Assembly: GCA_947044365.1 (NCBI GenBank)
Contig: OX345637.1
Coordinates: 8,080,343-8,144,342 of the forward strand
DNA: 64,000 bases
DNA from: Petrosia ficiformis
Taxonomy: Eukaryota > Porifera > Demospongiae > Haplosclerida > Petrosiidae
Reading direction: 5' to 3'
The notes under the pieces are model-generated. The model ran no database searches. It was not told the origin of the DNA and saw nothing but the letters and a program-made list of their open reading frames with translations. Shown in pieces: positions 1-12,140 of the stretch. The translations under genes and the position numbers were made by a program. Every line of letters starts with the position of its first letter. Within the stretch, counting starts at the first letter, position 1.

Positions 1-215
1 GATAAAGAGGTGGAGGAGGAAAGAGAGAAGAGGATGAACAGTATATACATGTACACCTTCAATGTACATGTACATGCAGTATATACTAACCTTCCCTTTA
101 CTAATATCCAACAAGAAAGTAGATATTGCATCGCAAAGAGCTTGACTATACAAGACAATTAACGAATAAAAGTACAATGTACTAAAACAATAGTCAATTT
201 ACATTACAATACTAC

Positions 216-480
216 ATGTACAGTATGTACATGTATATGACATGTACATGTACATGTATATGACAGGTACATGTACATGTATACATGTATGTATGAAATA
301 TAATCCTGTGCATACAAGACAATTAATGAAAACAGTAGTCAATTTACATTATAAAACTACATGTACATGTATGTACATAATACTACATGTATGTACATGT
401 CATGTACATGTACATGTATATGACATGTACATGTATATGACATGTACATGTACATGTATACATGTATGTATGAAATATAA
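216..480. repeat. ACATGT-rich microsatellite, degenerate
   Basis: Runs of TACATG/ACATGT alternate with ATGTATG. A roughly 150-bp segment (tacatgtatgtatgaaatataat...) occurs twice, near 215-310 and 365-485, so the block grew partly by duplication. Short open frames here are low-complexity translations and I do not treat them as genes. Confidence 0.9.
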
Positions 481-639
481 TTCTATGCACTTGGGACATG
501 ACGCCTTCGTTGCTATGGATTATAATTCAGTAATAGACCTTGTGCATATTCTATAACTATAACATCTTACTTGGTATTTACTTCTTCCACTGAGTCAGGT
601 TTTTCATTTCTAAGGAAATAAGATTAGGTGATAATTGTA

Positions 640-1066
640 CATGTAAGGTATTGACATGTACATGTACAATACATACATGTACATGTAATAAGTACATGTA
701 TATACACAATGTACATATACATGTACTTGTACATACATGTATACATATACATGAACATATACAGTACATGAACTTGTACATATTTGTATACATATACATG
801 TACTTGCACATATACATATACTTGTACATATACATATACATGTACATGTACTTGCACATATACATATACTTGTACATATACATATACATGTACATGTACA
901 TGTACTTGCACATATACATATACGTACTTGTACATATACATATACATGTACTTGCACATATACATATACATATACATATACTTGCAGTCTTGCACATATA
1001 CATAAACATATACATGTACTTGCACATATACATATACTTGTACATATACATATACACTTATACATT
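640..1066. repeat. ACATATACATGTACTTGC-type compound microsatellite
   Basis: About 420 bp of alternating ACATAT, ACATGT and CTTGC/CTTGT hexamer-like units. All frames stay open only because the repeat lacks stop codons. The surrounding 1-640 and 1067-1858 contain no other gene I can support. Confidence 0.9.
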
Positions 1067-1858
1067 ACAGTTTGTGTAGGACAAGCATTTCAATTTTGCC
1101 ACTATCATTGTAATTAATAGATTGTGTTTAATTAAATGAGCGTTTTCTCAAAATCTAACTTTTACAGCGATTGAGATTTGAGCAACCTTAACTTAGAAAT
1201 GGTGAGTTGTGTTACAAACCAATACAACAGCATGTAGTTCATGATTATGTGTACATGTAAAAAAATACAAATTGAAATTTTGTTACTTTTGACCCCTTTT
1301 CACTTACTCAGTCTGTCAGTCACATATAAATATGTACATGTTATACTACATACATTCATATAAGGTGTGGAAACATTGAGCCAGACAAACAGACATTTTG
1401 ACCTACATTTGTGTATTTTCACCACTCTTGTCCTACTCCCCATATACATGTACATGTACATCATACTTACCAAACATTCACTAGGACAATGTGCTGCATG
1501 ACTGGCTGTTTCCACACCATTGCATTTATGATATACATGTATATACAATTATACACATGTACTATACATGGACAATGTGTACATACACATGTATATACAT
1601 ACATACACACGTACATAAGATCTTTCAGAACTTTCGTCAGTGTTGAATTTGCTACATCCAATTCACGAGATGCAGTCATGTGATCTAGACATTGTATGTA
1701 TAATAAAATATAAACAAATTTGACAGACATGTAAACAAATGTGAAATAGAATATATAGCTAGTTACTGTGCTTGAATAGAAAAAATTGATGAAGAAATGG
1801 ATGCATAAATGGATGGATGGATGAGTGGATTAATATGCATCCATCCATCTACATGTAC

Positions 1859-2060
1859 CTGTTAGCTTTTGTTCACCATACAGACTACCAAGACCAAGAG
1901 TCCGTTTGTGTCTGTATTCTGCCAAATCTTCTGCTATTTGATTGGCTACAAAATCCCGGGCTTCAACAAAAATACTTTTTAATTTTATTTCATTGTCGTC
2001 ACTTTCCAATGTCTCCAGAAGCTTTTGTAATATTGAATCTCTCAGTGGAACATACAAGGG
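1859..2060 (-). CDS. Orphan internal exon, unidentified protein
   Basis: A 202-bp minus-strand open stretch is bounded by a good acceptor (cattctag at 2061-2068) and a GT donor (AACAG/GTACATG, GT at 1857-1858). Its translation, beginning VPLRDSILQKLLETLESDDN and continuing through IFVEARDFVANQIAEDLAEY, has normal amino-acid composition, looks helical and acidic, and stands out from the surrounding repeats. I do not recognise the family. Flanking exons are not evident: the sequence downstream on this strand is microsatellite, and upstream is repeats and then an assembly gap. It may be one exon of a gene lying mostly outside the window, or an exon relic. Confidence 0.5.
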
Positions 2061-2079
2061 CTAGAATGGGGAGAAATGC

Positions 2080-2480
2080 AAAAATAGATGAATACATGAA
2101 GTTAGATAGATAGATAGATAGAACAGAGGTGGAAATAAGACTATAAACTTGCACGTCTAAGCAAATTGATTTTTGATCAGATACTTTTAAATTTTGGTCT
2201 GACTGCAACTTTTAGAACAAAGCTATCTATATTAATTACTCCAGCCACATGATAAAATCAACCAATCAGATTTTAAAATTAAGATTAAGTTAAGACAAGT
2301 AAAGCAATAGATAATTTAAGTACATAGACAGATAGATAGATAGATACATGTAGATAGATAAATGGATAGATACATGTAGATAGATACATGCAGATAAAGA
2401 TAAATGTAGAGTCTGATATACATGTACACATGTAAATACATTTATAAGGATGGATGAATGAATAGATAGATGGATAACAT
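2080..2480. repeat. GATA/TAGA and TGGA simple repeats
   Basis: Short tracts of TAGATAGA, TGGATAGA and AATGAATAG are scattered with ordinary AT-rich sequence. No coding potential is seen. Confidence 0.7.
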
Positions 2481-2507
2481 GAGAAGTAGACAGGCAGTAT
2501 TGGCCAA

Positions 2508-2533
2508 CAATGGGCACTTTTAGTTAACTAAAA
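2508..2533. mobile_element. Truncated end of TAGTGTTG/GTTAACTAAAA fold-back MITE
   Basis: The sequence aatgggcacttttagttaac followed by taaaa matches the interior of three longer copies at 20248-20560, 57992-58251 and 61303-61550. The copy runs straight into the assembly gap, so the missing bases are probably the rest of this hairpin element, which would be hard to assemble. Confidence 0.6.
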
Positions 2534-2733
2534 NNNNNNNNNNNNNNNNNNNNNNNNNNNNNNNNNNNNNNNNNNNNNNNNNNNNNNNNNNNNNNNNNNN
2601 NNNNNNNNNNNNNNNNNNNNNNNNNNNNNNNNNNNNNNNNNNNNNNNNNNNNNNNNNNNNNNNNNNNNNNNNNNNNNNNNNNNNNNNNNNNNNNNNNNNN
2701 NNNNNNNNNNNNNNNNNNNNNNNNNNNNNNNNN
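2534..2733. other. Assembly gap (200 N)
   Basis: Exactly 200 N bases, probably a placeholder of nominal size. It begins inside a fold-back element and ends in a TATATAAT tract. Confidence 0.99.
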
Positions 2734-3690
2734 TTATATATATAATATATAATTATATACATATCTCCACTAGCAATCACATGCATACGGATCCTTAATA
2801 GCTTTATAGTTTCTGCATGTTGTTGTTCTTCCATGCCTATATATTTAGCTCACCTTTATCAATTCCACTGTCTTTCTAACTAAAGACACTGTAACATTGA
2901 CTTGAATTGAAACATGCAAAATAAGTCTCCATACTGATAAGTTATACAACTATAATGATAGACCTGGATTGTAAAGCCTTCCCATGCATACTGACACCAT
3001 CTGCAAATTTGTTGACCCAGTTTTGTATATCTCTATTTGCAATCATTAACGGTTCAGTTACATCAGCTTAATAGCTTCAGTCTTCTGTTGTTGTTCGTCT
3101 TCCTACCATTCAACTGTCTTGCTAACATTGACTTGAGCCATGCAAAGTACATCTCTCTCTGTGTCTATACTGAGGCCATAACTACTATATAGCTCTCAGT
3201 TTGAATAATGGTCACAGTCAGTTGTGCGTAGTCTTGAAAATGATATCCTATCTCTTAGCAAAACTGCTTCGACATCATTGAAAGCATCTTTCTTATGTGA
3301 CCCACATGCAGCAAAACAGTTATTACTAAACTAAAAGTGACACCAGCCTCAAAATACATCACAAGATTCGCTGTGAGACGATAAATGTGATGCTATAAGT
3401 TCTATTTGCAGTAGAACAACAGCTTTAGAGTTATGAGGAAGAAAAGAAAAAACACAGGAAAAAACAAAAGGCGGGAAAAGAACAATGGAAATCTTTGAGT
3501 AAATTTGATTGGCCAAAAATATTAAAACTAAAGGCGGGAAAATTCTGTATAAAAAGCAGTGCATCTCAAGCATGCGACATTTGTGGCTCAAGAGCCGAAG
3601 AGGACAAGACCAAGAAGAAGTGGATCAAGACTGCGCAAGACCAAGAAGAAGTGGATAGATGGATCAAGACTCAAGACTGCAATACCAAGA
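2734..3690. other. No supported gene
   Basis: AT-rich unique sequence. Short open frames on both strands lack recognisable domains and splice context. A small GAAGTGGATCAAGACT-type direct repeat begins near 3600. Confidence 0.5.
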
Positions 3691-3691
3691 A

Positions 3692-3895
3692 GTGAATAGG
3701 TGGATCAAGATTCAAGAAAGCAAGACCCAAGAAGCAATCACTATACCGATGCCCAGGTTGGGGACGCCGAAGGTCTCTTCAAGTTACTAAAGTGGATAGA
3801 TGGATCAAGATTAGAGAAAACAAGACCCAAGAAGCAATTACTATACCGATGCCCAGGTTGGGGACGCCGAAGGTCTCTTCAAATCACTACGGATC
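3692..3895 (+). repeat. Two tandem ~95-bp units with CCGATGCCCAGGTTGGGGAC core
   Basis: Two near-identical units share GTGGATCAAGATT, CAAGACCCAAGAAGCAAT and CTATACCGATGCCCAGG. The core CCGATGCCCAGGTTGGGGAC is followed by GCCGAAGGTCTCTTCAA. The same 42-bp core appears a third time at 4330-4371. In one frame the core reads YRCPGWGRRRSLQ, but I see no extended reading frame, so I treat it as a repeat of unknown origin. Confidence 0.7.
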
Positions 3896-4202
3896 ATAAT
3901 ACTACTACCACAGGTCAATCTTTCCATGTGTGTGTCACTATAATTTATGTTTAAAAGTATACTGTATAATTTGCATACTGTTTTTCTCTCTCTATACAGG
4001 TACTCTACCTATCCATCTATCCACTCTCTTCTCTCTTAAAAGGTGAGTTTTCTTTCTATGTCTATTTCTCTTTTCTGTTTTTCCATTCTTTGTTAAATTT
4101 TTGAACAGTTCATTTACTACTTTTCCTCCCACACAGGTCTGTTTCTGTGACTTGCTGCAACTTTTGTGCTCCTCACTTGGATTCGTGTACTCATTTGTCC
4201 TC

Positions 4203-4319
4203 CATTCCTACAATCAGGGTTGGCTAGCCACCCATTTTTTAATTTTTATTTTATTTTTAAAATTTTTTAATATATTTTTTTTTGTAGTGGCTAGTCCAGC
4301 CCTGGTTGTAGGAATGGGA
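4203..4319. mobile_element. Short fold-back element (MITE-like)
   Basis: The left arm attcctacaatcagggttgg followed by ctagccac is the inverted complement, with a few mismatches, of the right arm gtggctagtccagccctggt followed by tgtaggaat. The arms surround a T/A-rich loop, giving a hairpin of about 117 bp. No clear target-site duplication was found. The third copy of the CCGATGCCCAGG core begins 10 bp downstream. Confidence 0.65.
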
Positions 4320-4329
4320 CAATGTGTGT

Positions 4330-4371
4330 ACCGATGCCCAGGTTGGGGACGCCGGAGGTCTCTTCAAGTCA
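4330..4371 (+). repeat. Third, isolated copy of CCGATGCCCAGGTTGGGGAC core
   Basis: Differs from the two upstream copies by a single A to G change (GCCGGAGG for GCCGAAGG). It lies on the far side of the fold-back element. Confidence 0.7.
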
Positions 4372-4839
4372 CCAGATCCAGCCCCGTGTGGGGCAGTTCC
4401 AGCCTACCTCATCCAGTCCTCCAGTTCCAGTCTTCCTAATCCAGTGTTCCAGTTTTATTCATGGTAAGGACTCCAGTATAATAATTATGATCTTTTATTT
4501 TGTCTTTGCATTTACACTCTAATGATGTACTCCATATAAAAAATGCCTGTAAGTATGTTTCTTCCTAATACAGTACTGTGAATAAAAAGATAAGGGTTTG
4601 GAAATAATGGTTTTCACATAATTAATAATATCGTTTGATAGTGTTGAGAATGCAGGTACTATATTGTTAAATAAGACTTGTTTACATACAAATATGATTT
4701 TGGGAGCAAATAAACAACAAAACAATCGCAAAAATGGTGATGTAATAATTCATTGAAAAACTGTTAGTGTTATTTAGTTCAAAATGATTGTTTTTCCCAT
4801 CAATATAGTGTAAAGCTTTTTTTTTTGTTTTCTTCTTTT

Positions 4840-5063
4840 TTCTTGTCATTGCGTAAAGAAAATTTGCCTCCTTAAGGTTGCTTTCCTCATACTTCAAATA
4901 ACTGTGAAATGAAATAAATATAATATTGTAACTAGATGCTTGAATCCAACTAAAACTCACATATCCCAAAGTGGGAGTTTCAGCAACAAAAACTAAAACT
5001 ATTTTTCTTATTCGCTGGCATGAATAAAAAGATATTAGGGTATAAATAATTAGGGTTGACAAT
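4840..5063 (-). pseudogene. Decayed duplicate of the last exons of the MRH/Atg27-like gene
   Basis: On the minus strand 4950-5014 reads RIRKIVLVFVAETPTLGY before a GTGAG donor. This parallels the intact exon 4 of the upstream gene (AVLLFVTETPYLEY before a GTAGG donor). A following acceptor and TTATTTGAAGTATGAGGAAA parallel the intact last exon (ATATTTGAAGTGCGAGGAAG). The duplicate exon has lost its 5' third, its phase (0) no longer matches exon 3 (which ends in phase 2), and the second piece soon meets a stop. It is most likely a dead tandem copy. A rarely used alternative 3' end is possible but not supported by phase. Confidence 0.6.
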
Positions 5064-5110
5064 ACAAAACATCACTTATTATAATAATATTCTAGTTAAA
5101 TGCTACATTT

Positions 5111-5956
5111 TAAAGGTTTTTTGTTGTTTTCCTTAAGTAGGGGAAATTGTTTTTTTTTAGCTCGACCAATATTCCTTCCTCGCACTTCAAATATCTATGA
5201 ACAAAGAATTATTAATAATAATTATAATAAAGTTATATATACATGTGTGTGTGTACATATATATGTAGGTTAACTAAACCTACATATTCCAGATAAGGAG
5301 TTTCAGTTACAAAAAGTAGAACTGCAGGGTCTATTGTAGGATCTTCCACAAATATCACTCTGGTTTTCCTGTAAAATGAATATGTTGGAAAGTATAACTG
5401 TCATTAGTAGACTTCCAAATGATTCACCTGTATACACCAAATACTTGATCCCCATGTAGATACTCAATGACGAAGTTATTGTATGGATATGTTTGATTAA
5501 GGAACCAGTTCACATACAACATGCTACCAAGACTCCAGTTACCTGTCCCCTCAGTACTTGTTTGACATACCTGAAAAAAATATTTAAAATATATATAACC
5601 GTTATGTCATGTACAGTTTGTACAGGTTTACTTACTGCAGCAGCAAATGTTTGTGTTTCTGAACAAAGAGTAATACCTTCACAAGGACTGAAGTTATATT
5701 CAAATTGACGAGAATCACTTATTCTAACTCTGTTTTAGGAAAAGGGTAAAAAAACAGCTTTGTAATATGTTAATTACTTTTTGAATTCTTACGGATATCT
5801 AAAGATGGTTGTAATATCTAGAATTGTATCGTCCTCGCACAGAGCTCGACATGGTCGACAAAGCTCTTGTGCACACTGAATGTCTTGTCCACTAGTTGGA
5901 GTGGTAATAGCGAGAGATAATATCAAAAGGATGGCTGTAGAATACATTGCAATCAT
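5111..5956 (-). CDS. Small secreted/MRH-like (Atg27/M6P-receptor-type) protein, 5 exons
   Basis: Proposed exons on the minus strand are 5956-5793, 5729-5636, 5570-5428, 5368-5284 and 5194-5111. All junctions are GT-AG and in phase, giving 189 codons plus TAA. The start ATG is followed by a clear signal peptide (MIAMYSTAILLILSLAITTP). A Cys-rich stretch follows (CAQELCRPCRALCEDD). The middle exons read FEYNFSPCEGITLC, then AAAVCQTSTEGTGNWSLG, then FVIEYLHGDQVFGVYR. The order aromatic-x-aromatic-NFSPC, Cys, AVCQ is what I know from mannose-6-phosphate-receptor-homology and Atg27 domains, which act as lectin-like or sorting modules of Golgi and endosomes. The family call is by motif memory only. 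The C-terminus is short and basic with no evident TM segment, so the product may be secreted or the true 3' end may differ. A decayed copy of exons 4-5 lies immediately downstream. Confidence 0.55.
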
Positions 5957-6016
5957 AAATACACAAAGTTTCCAGTACTTGAATGTCTTCTGATATAAGT
6001 CTGGATTTACGTGCAA

Positions 6017-7247
6017 AACTGCTCAAAGAAGTCAAGAGTGCGTGGTCATAGCGCAACGATGGATGGCGTAATAATGACTTCATTTCGCTAATTCAAATAA
6101 ATGCTATTTATAGAACTGAAGTTTTCATAACCATATATAGGTATTACATAATATAGTTTGTATTATTATTTCTTAAAAGCTTCAGACTGAAGTAGAGAGA
6201 AATATAGGAAATAGATATAGCTCTTTGTTCTCCAGCAGTTCTCTGGCAGTGCTCAAATTAAACTGCTGGGTATATTTAGTCTTGCAAATGATGCAGACTC
6301 TTTGTACCAGATAAGTCTGCATGGTTTGATGTCTCCTCCTCCTGGCTTGTACATTAACCCTAGCTCCATACCTTTATTTATAACCTTTAAAAAATAATAA
6401 AAACCTTTCAAAAATGAAAGAACATGTAAGGATATCAAAACTGAAAAACCACACGAACAAGTTTGGGATAGCACCTTTGCAAAAAATTATACTAATCACT
6501 TCCATATGAAAAGCCTACACAAGTATATCTTCTTTGGGTTTTGCTTTTTACACTCTAGCTATATACTTATATAGGGTTGTTATATGGAAGTTCTTATCAC
6601 TATTATATTGTGCAGTGTTGCTCTTTTCGTCAATGAGCGTTGTATTTTTAAGTAACAGGAAAAATCAGTGGGAGGGGCTGGCTACTTAATTAAAACTACC
6701 CCGAGATATAGTCTTCACAATCTTGGGCAATATCAGATCCTATATATGGCACAGATCCTATGTCTATAGAAGACCTGTTATTGTAATATTTTATTAATTA
6801 TATGTATACATGCATTATATATAAATATTGTGAATGCACCTATAATTACACAGTGGCATAGGAATGGTGGGGAGGGGGAGCTCCAGGGGGTTGTGCCTCC
6901 TTAAATTTTGGTGAGGTCAGTAGTTCGGTACATGTGATAGTTATTACATGTATTGCTATTGTTGCCCCCACCACTCCCTATTAAAAACATCTTCCTATAT
7001 ATGCCTATGTAACAATAACAATTATATATATAATTATATAGGTGCATTACAGTTCATAGTACAATCATACAAGTGTTAATAGTTGACACCTTCATCCTAA
7101 TTTGATTGTAGATTTGTGGTTTGTACTCTGGTCACTAGTATTTTCTTTAGATAAATTATAGTGAGTTAACTCACTCCCTTAATACTGGCTTGTTTCTGAG
7201 AGGACAATCTCTACTTATCTCTTTCCTTGTGCTGCTGTGGTATTCAC
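6017..7247. other. Intergenic, no supported gene
   Basis: AT-rich sequence between the divergently oriented MRH-like gene and the beta-helix gene. Around 6850-7010 the sequence cagtggcataggaatgg faces a loose inverted counterpart (cttcctatatatgcctatg), possibly an old fold-back element. Confidence 0.5.
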
Positions 7248-10200
7248 ATGATGTCACTACTAACTGTCAATCACAAGGTTTTGTATCTCATATTATTGAT
7301 CTGTTTATTGTTTGGATTAACATCAGCTAATCAAAATATCACTATATATGTTCAAGAAGATGGAATCAACGAATCAGAATGTATGGAAGGAAATGAATCT
7401 ATTCCATGTCGTACACTGTCCTATATCTTGAATCAGATCAATAATAGAAGTAATGACACCTTTAATGGGACAAACATTTCAGTATATGTGTATATAACAT
7501 ACTCTCAAGAAATAACTAATTTGTCACATATACGGTTACTTGTTAACTTGTATCTTATTGGAGTTGAATAATCCTGTTCTAAAATTCAGTGGAAGTCGTA
7601 ATGTCTTTAGTTTTAATGGTACAGGTTCTTTTTACGCTGAAAATATTACCTTTTACAAGATTTCGGGTAATTATTCCCTCATAACAGTGAGCTTTAATAA
7701 GTGCATATTCACTAGTCGAGGTAGTGCAGTTACTAACATGATAAGCTTGTATATCATTGTTCGATATGTTATCATAAGCAACTGTTTATTTCATAATAAT
7801 GTTGCTCAATCAGAACTTATATACATTGAATCTGTTTTAATTGGGAACATATCTGGATGTGATTTCTATCAAAACAAAGGTCAAAAGGCTCTTGTAGTTA
7901 TCCACAGTTCGGGAAAACTCCGTTATATTTTTGAAATAGCCAATTGCAGTATTTATGACAATGAGGTATCTGAAAAAATATTTAGAGTGTTCAGTTACAA
8001 ACCTGAATCACTGGTTATTGTCACTAATTGTCTCTTCTCTAATAACACACCTGATCAGTATTTTTTTCTAACCTTTATTGATAGAGTATACATGTCAAAT
8101 GTAAATGTAGTAAGTAACAAGATAAAATGGATAAGAGCTAGCATCATACACATGAAATCACCATTTCCCAATGGAAACGAGCATTCTAACATGTCTAATA
8201 TTATGTTTATTAACAACACCGGAACGGGACTTGAACTGGAATATGTAACAGTGTATATCAGCAATATAACATTTTATAACAATAGTGGAGTTAATGGAGG
8301 AGGAATGTCATTGCTTCACACAAGAATCTATCTCACTGGATCTCTAATATTTAAAAGAAATAAAGCTGTTAACGGTGGAGCCATTTATATTGCAGCAATG
8401 GAAGAGTTTGCCATTATGGGATACTGTACTACACTTGAACAAATAACGTTTTCCAATAATTATGCAAGTACACTTGGAACTGATGTTTTTATTCAGTCTG
8501 GAGGTCTAATCAATTTAATCGTTTTTCATACCTTTCCATGTATTGACAACAACAAAACGAATCATGTAAGGGGAGACCATATAATTTCTGGTCCATACAA
8601 CATCACCATTAATCCACAGAGTCATTCCTCCATTACTCTGTTTCCTGGACAGAAATTGACATATTCAGCTAAAGTTACGGACTATTTTGGCAACTTGACA
8701 TCTTGTTTAGTAAATGTTTTTCTTCAATGTGGAGTTAATTTAATTTTTTGTGAGTATGCGCAGCTAACTGGTGATGCAGAATCATTAATTTCAACTAGTA
8801 ACATCACAACTAGTATATATTTGACATCTACTGTTGAATACCACAATTCTTCAATGCAACTTCTGTTCGTTTGCCTAGATATAATTGCTGAAGTGTATGC
8901 AAATGTGAATGTAACAACCTGTCCTTTGGGATACGTATTTCAAACGCCCCATGAACAATCTCAATTAATCCAAGGGACATGTGAATGTGTTGATATAGCT
9001 AACGATGATGTACAGTGTGATTTTGTGTTGGGTGTTGCATGTATTAGACATGGTAATTGGTTAGGAAACATTAATGCACATGATGGACTGGAAGGCAATT
9101 TCATTGACACAGCTCTGTGTCAATATCCATATTGTAAGACTGACTTACCACCTTGTCCAATCATAGGACTAGCTCAGACATACAACAAGCTTCCTGTTGC
9201 TCAAGATGAACAATGTAATGGATTATATGGTGGATTATTGTGTAGAAATTGTAGAGAAGATGCTGTGTTTAGTTTTGAGGCTGTTAAATGTATTCCACTA
9301 TCAAATTGCAAACCATGGCAACCTTATATTACTTCAGTACTTGTAGTTATATTTCAACTTTTTCTGGGATTTGGGATTTTAATAGGACTAAAAGCAAGCT
9401 TTAAGACTGGTATTGGACGTTTGTATGGACCTCTATTCTTCATTGCTGTACTCAGACTCATACCTTTTGGATACTACAAAGAATATGTTCAGCTAAAATT
9501 TACTGTTTCAATATTTCAATCTGTTCTTTTGCTTAATTTAGAAATATTTGGTGAAATTCCATGGTGTTTTATCTCCAATATTAACCCACTACTGAACTAC
9601 TCTCTCCATTTTCTTGGTCCATTTATTATTGCAATTGTACTATTATCAACAGTATTACTAGCTCGATATTATCCAAGACAATTCTTGTCTCTACAGAGTT
9701 CACCAGTTCAAGCTATCTGTCTTCTCATTCTTCTTTCCTTTTGGTCTGTTTCTGATACTTGTATTCAGCTATTGAAACCAATTACTACACTGAGTGGAGT
9801 TAAAGGATGGAGAGTTGCACTTCAACCAAATATACAATACCTAAAAGATCCATATCATATCGTCACTTGAATAATTTCAACAGTTCTTCTTGTATTTCTA
9901 CTTGTCCCTTTCATTTTGCTATTATTTTTGTCTCCACTTTTAAGACGTAAGTTCAACCTCACTCGTATTCAACCATTACTTGATGCATTCCAGTCATGTT
10001 ATGATGACAAGTTTCGCTGGTACTCGGGAGTATATCTACTATTGTGGATAATTTTAAATATCAACATGCCTTACTATGTGATGGAGTTTATTCTTGTTGC
10101 TATTGGTACATTACATTTCACGATACAACCTTACAAGTATCGATGGTTGAATATTGTTGATACACTCTTACTAGTTGATCTAAACATGTTTGCTTTCTTG

Positions 10201-10491
10201 GCATCAGTCGATTCACCAAATAGTGAGACAGTACCTATTATGTACATATTGGTAGTGTTACCTCTGACATATATTACAATTGGTGGAATGTGGATCATTA
10301 GTACAATTATTATAAAATGGTGCAAAATTAAAACTGCTGGTAAGAATACTAATGAAGCAAATCTATTAGAAGATGTGGAAGAAGAGGAGGTAGTGGACAG
10401 TGGAGATAGAGACATTCATATTGGAGTAAATTCAACTGTTCTGGAGCGTCCTGTGTGTAGAAGAGAATCGCTGATATTTGATGATATTTAA
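7248..10491 (+). pseudogene. Intronless beta-helix ectodomain / multi-TM protein gene, broken by frameshift and TGA
   Basis: Three colinear open segments make one gene of about 1,080 codons without introns. The start ATG at 7248 (or 7251) leads a signal peptide (LYLILLICLLFGLTSA). Next comes an Asn-rich, N-glycosylation-rich region with repeated FxNN/SNNxA-type turns and the motif NKAVNGGAIYIA, typical of right-handed beta-helix repeats such as chlamydial Pmp GGAI repeats. A Cys-rich module follows (CECVDIANDDVQC to CRNCREDAVF). At least nine hydrophobic segments run from about 9310 to 10320, with an acidic cytoplasmic tail (EDVEEEEVVDSGD). Two lesions are visible. One extra base around 7568-7572 shifts the frame right after LYLIGVE. 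An in-frame TGA at 9868-9870 follows DPYHIVT and lies in a TM segment, with the same frame continuing to 10491. Both could be assembly errors, but two independent lesions favour a recent pseudogene. The family is known to me only as uncharacterised. Confidence 0.75.
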
Positions 10492-11687
10492 GATTTTTTA
10501 TCTTAAATTTATGTCTGTTATTACTCATTTATACATTAATGTTTTAAGTGATGTTATGGGTTGTTGCTAAGATGTAGTTCATACTTTAGTATACATAATA
10601 TACTGCATGTTTATTATATATAGTAAATTCACATAATTGTAGTTCTTTTAAATGAATATTTCCTTGTCCCTGAATTCACCTAACAGTATTTTACAGAAAC
10701 AAATTTGTGTAAATGAATAGGAAATTGAAATAAATTGATATGCTGTATATTGTAGCTGTATAATTGCAAGAAGAAAAATGTTTTAGTTACTGTTTATATA
10801 GCTGGAATTGTTTTACTGGAGTTACGTATTCTGTTGTGGAGTCCATGTAGTTATATATAGCTAGAGTGGGTGTTTATCAGGAATTGTTAATAGTAATGAC
10901 TTCTTTTACTATACATGAGTACATTTATACTTATTCTGTTGTTGTACACTGCAATTGTTAAAAACATTAATAACAAATGTAAATCAGGTACACTCAAGTA
11001 ATGAATTGTTATACTATACACGAGTATATACATTTATACTCAATTCTGTGTTGTAATAATGTCAGTTCGTGTAGTTATATATAGCTAGAGTGGGTGTTTA
11101 TTAGGAATTAATGACTTGTTTACGAATACATTCTATTGTTGTAATAATGTCAGTTCATGTAAGTATAGAGTGGGTGTTTATTAGGAATTAATGACTTGTT
11201 TTACTATACATGGCTACATTTATGTAATAATGTCAGTTTATGCAGTTATAGAGTTGGTAGTAATTATTAATACACACTAATGACTTGTATTACACCTTTA
11301 CTATACTGGACTTCATCTTTTACTACAACAATTGTAACTTATTATATGTTTCTTTTACAATAATCAGTATAATTATGTCCACTATCAATTATAATTGTGA
11401 TTAATATGTATACTATGCATATAGTACTGTAATATACTTCAACATTGTGACTACTGCTTAGTTGATTTTTATTGTGTTAGTATTCATTGTTGTTTACTAT
11501 GACATTGCTATCACTCGGTACATGGTAATTGAAGGCTAGGCAGAAGAGCTAGGAAGAATAAGTGACCTATCCTGAAACAGTGACTATACAGGAAACAGCA
11601 AGCCTGATTTTTTTTTGATCTCTAAATTATTACGTAAATTTATTTCGTACAATCATAATTATAACAAGTGTATATAGAGAAAAAAAC
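10492..11687. repeat. AT-rich intergenic with degenerate ~120-bp direct repeats
   Basis: The phrase agagtgggtgtttattaggaa plus attaatgacttgtt, and the phrase gttgtaataatgtcagttc, recur about four times between 10,855 and 11,290 with variable spacing. No gene is seen. Confidence 0.65.
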
Positions 11688-12119
11688 ATCCCTATGATTG
11701 CTTTACAAATTTAAGTGAAGATAAAAGTATCCTTATGACTGCTTTGTGGTGTCCAGAATTCAGTAATCATGGCTGACTTTATCAAGCATGAAAGACAACA
11801 GCTTATTATAGTTATTATTTTGATTATCTACTCTCCTGACCTTTCAAAGGACCTTGTAGAACTTTAGGAATATATTTCAGGCAGAATAGCTAGCTATTAG
11901 TTACAGTTTCTACGTAAGCTCAACAGCTTTCTTTCTGCTGGTGTGTAGAGCTTGATCGCGCGTTCTTTTACGCGCCACGCCCATTAATTGACCGAGCCCC
12001 CCAGGAATGATGTAACTTCCTTAACTACGTATACAACCCATATACTCGCGTAGGTGACACAAACATATATATATATTATATATAAACATACATCGAACCC
12101 GTGGGAAAGCAATCATAGG
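11688..12119. mobile_element. Non-autonomous element with CCCTATGATTGCTTT inverted ends
   Basis: The left end atccctatgattgctttac and the right end gaaagcaatcatagggat are inverted repeats about 430 bp apart. The interior (aagtatccttatgactgc, accttgtagaactttaggaa, tttctttctgctggt) reappears in inverted orientation at 14848-15244, inside nicastrin intron 2-3 sequence. Single ends also occur near 28282. This is therefore a dispersed repeat family. I could not fix a target-site duplication. Confidence 0.55.
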
Positions 12120-12140
12120 GATGGCCCTACGGGCCATAAT

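Noticed and set aside
3349..3720. Plus-strand frames rich in KKWIKTAQDQEEVDRWIKTQD
   Set aside because: Produced by a short GATCAAGACT direct repeat. No start or splice support and no recognisable protein.
9868..9870. TGA as selenocysteine or programmed readthrough
   Set aside because: It lies in a hydrophobic TM segment with no SECIS-like or readthrough context, and a second lesion exists at about 7570. Simple decay or sequence error is likelier.
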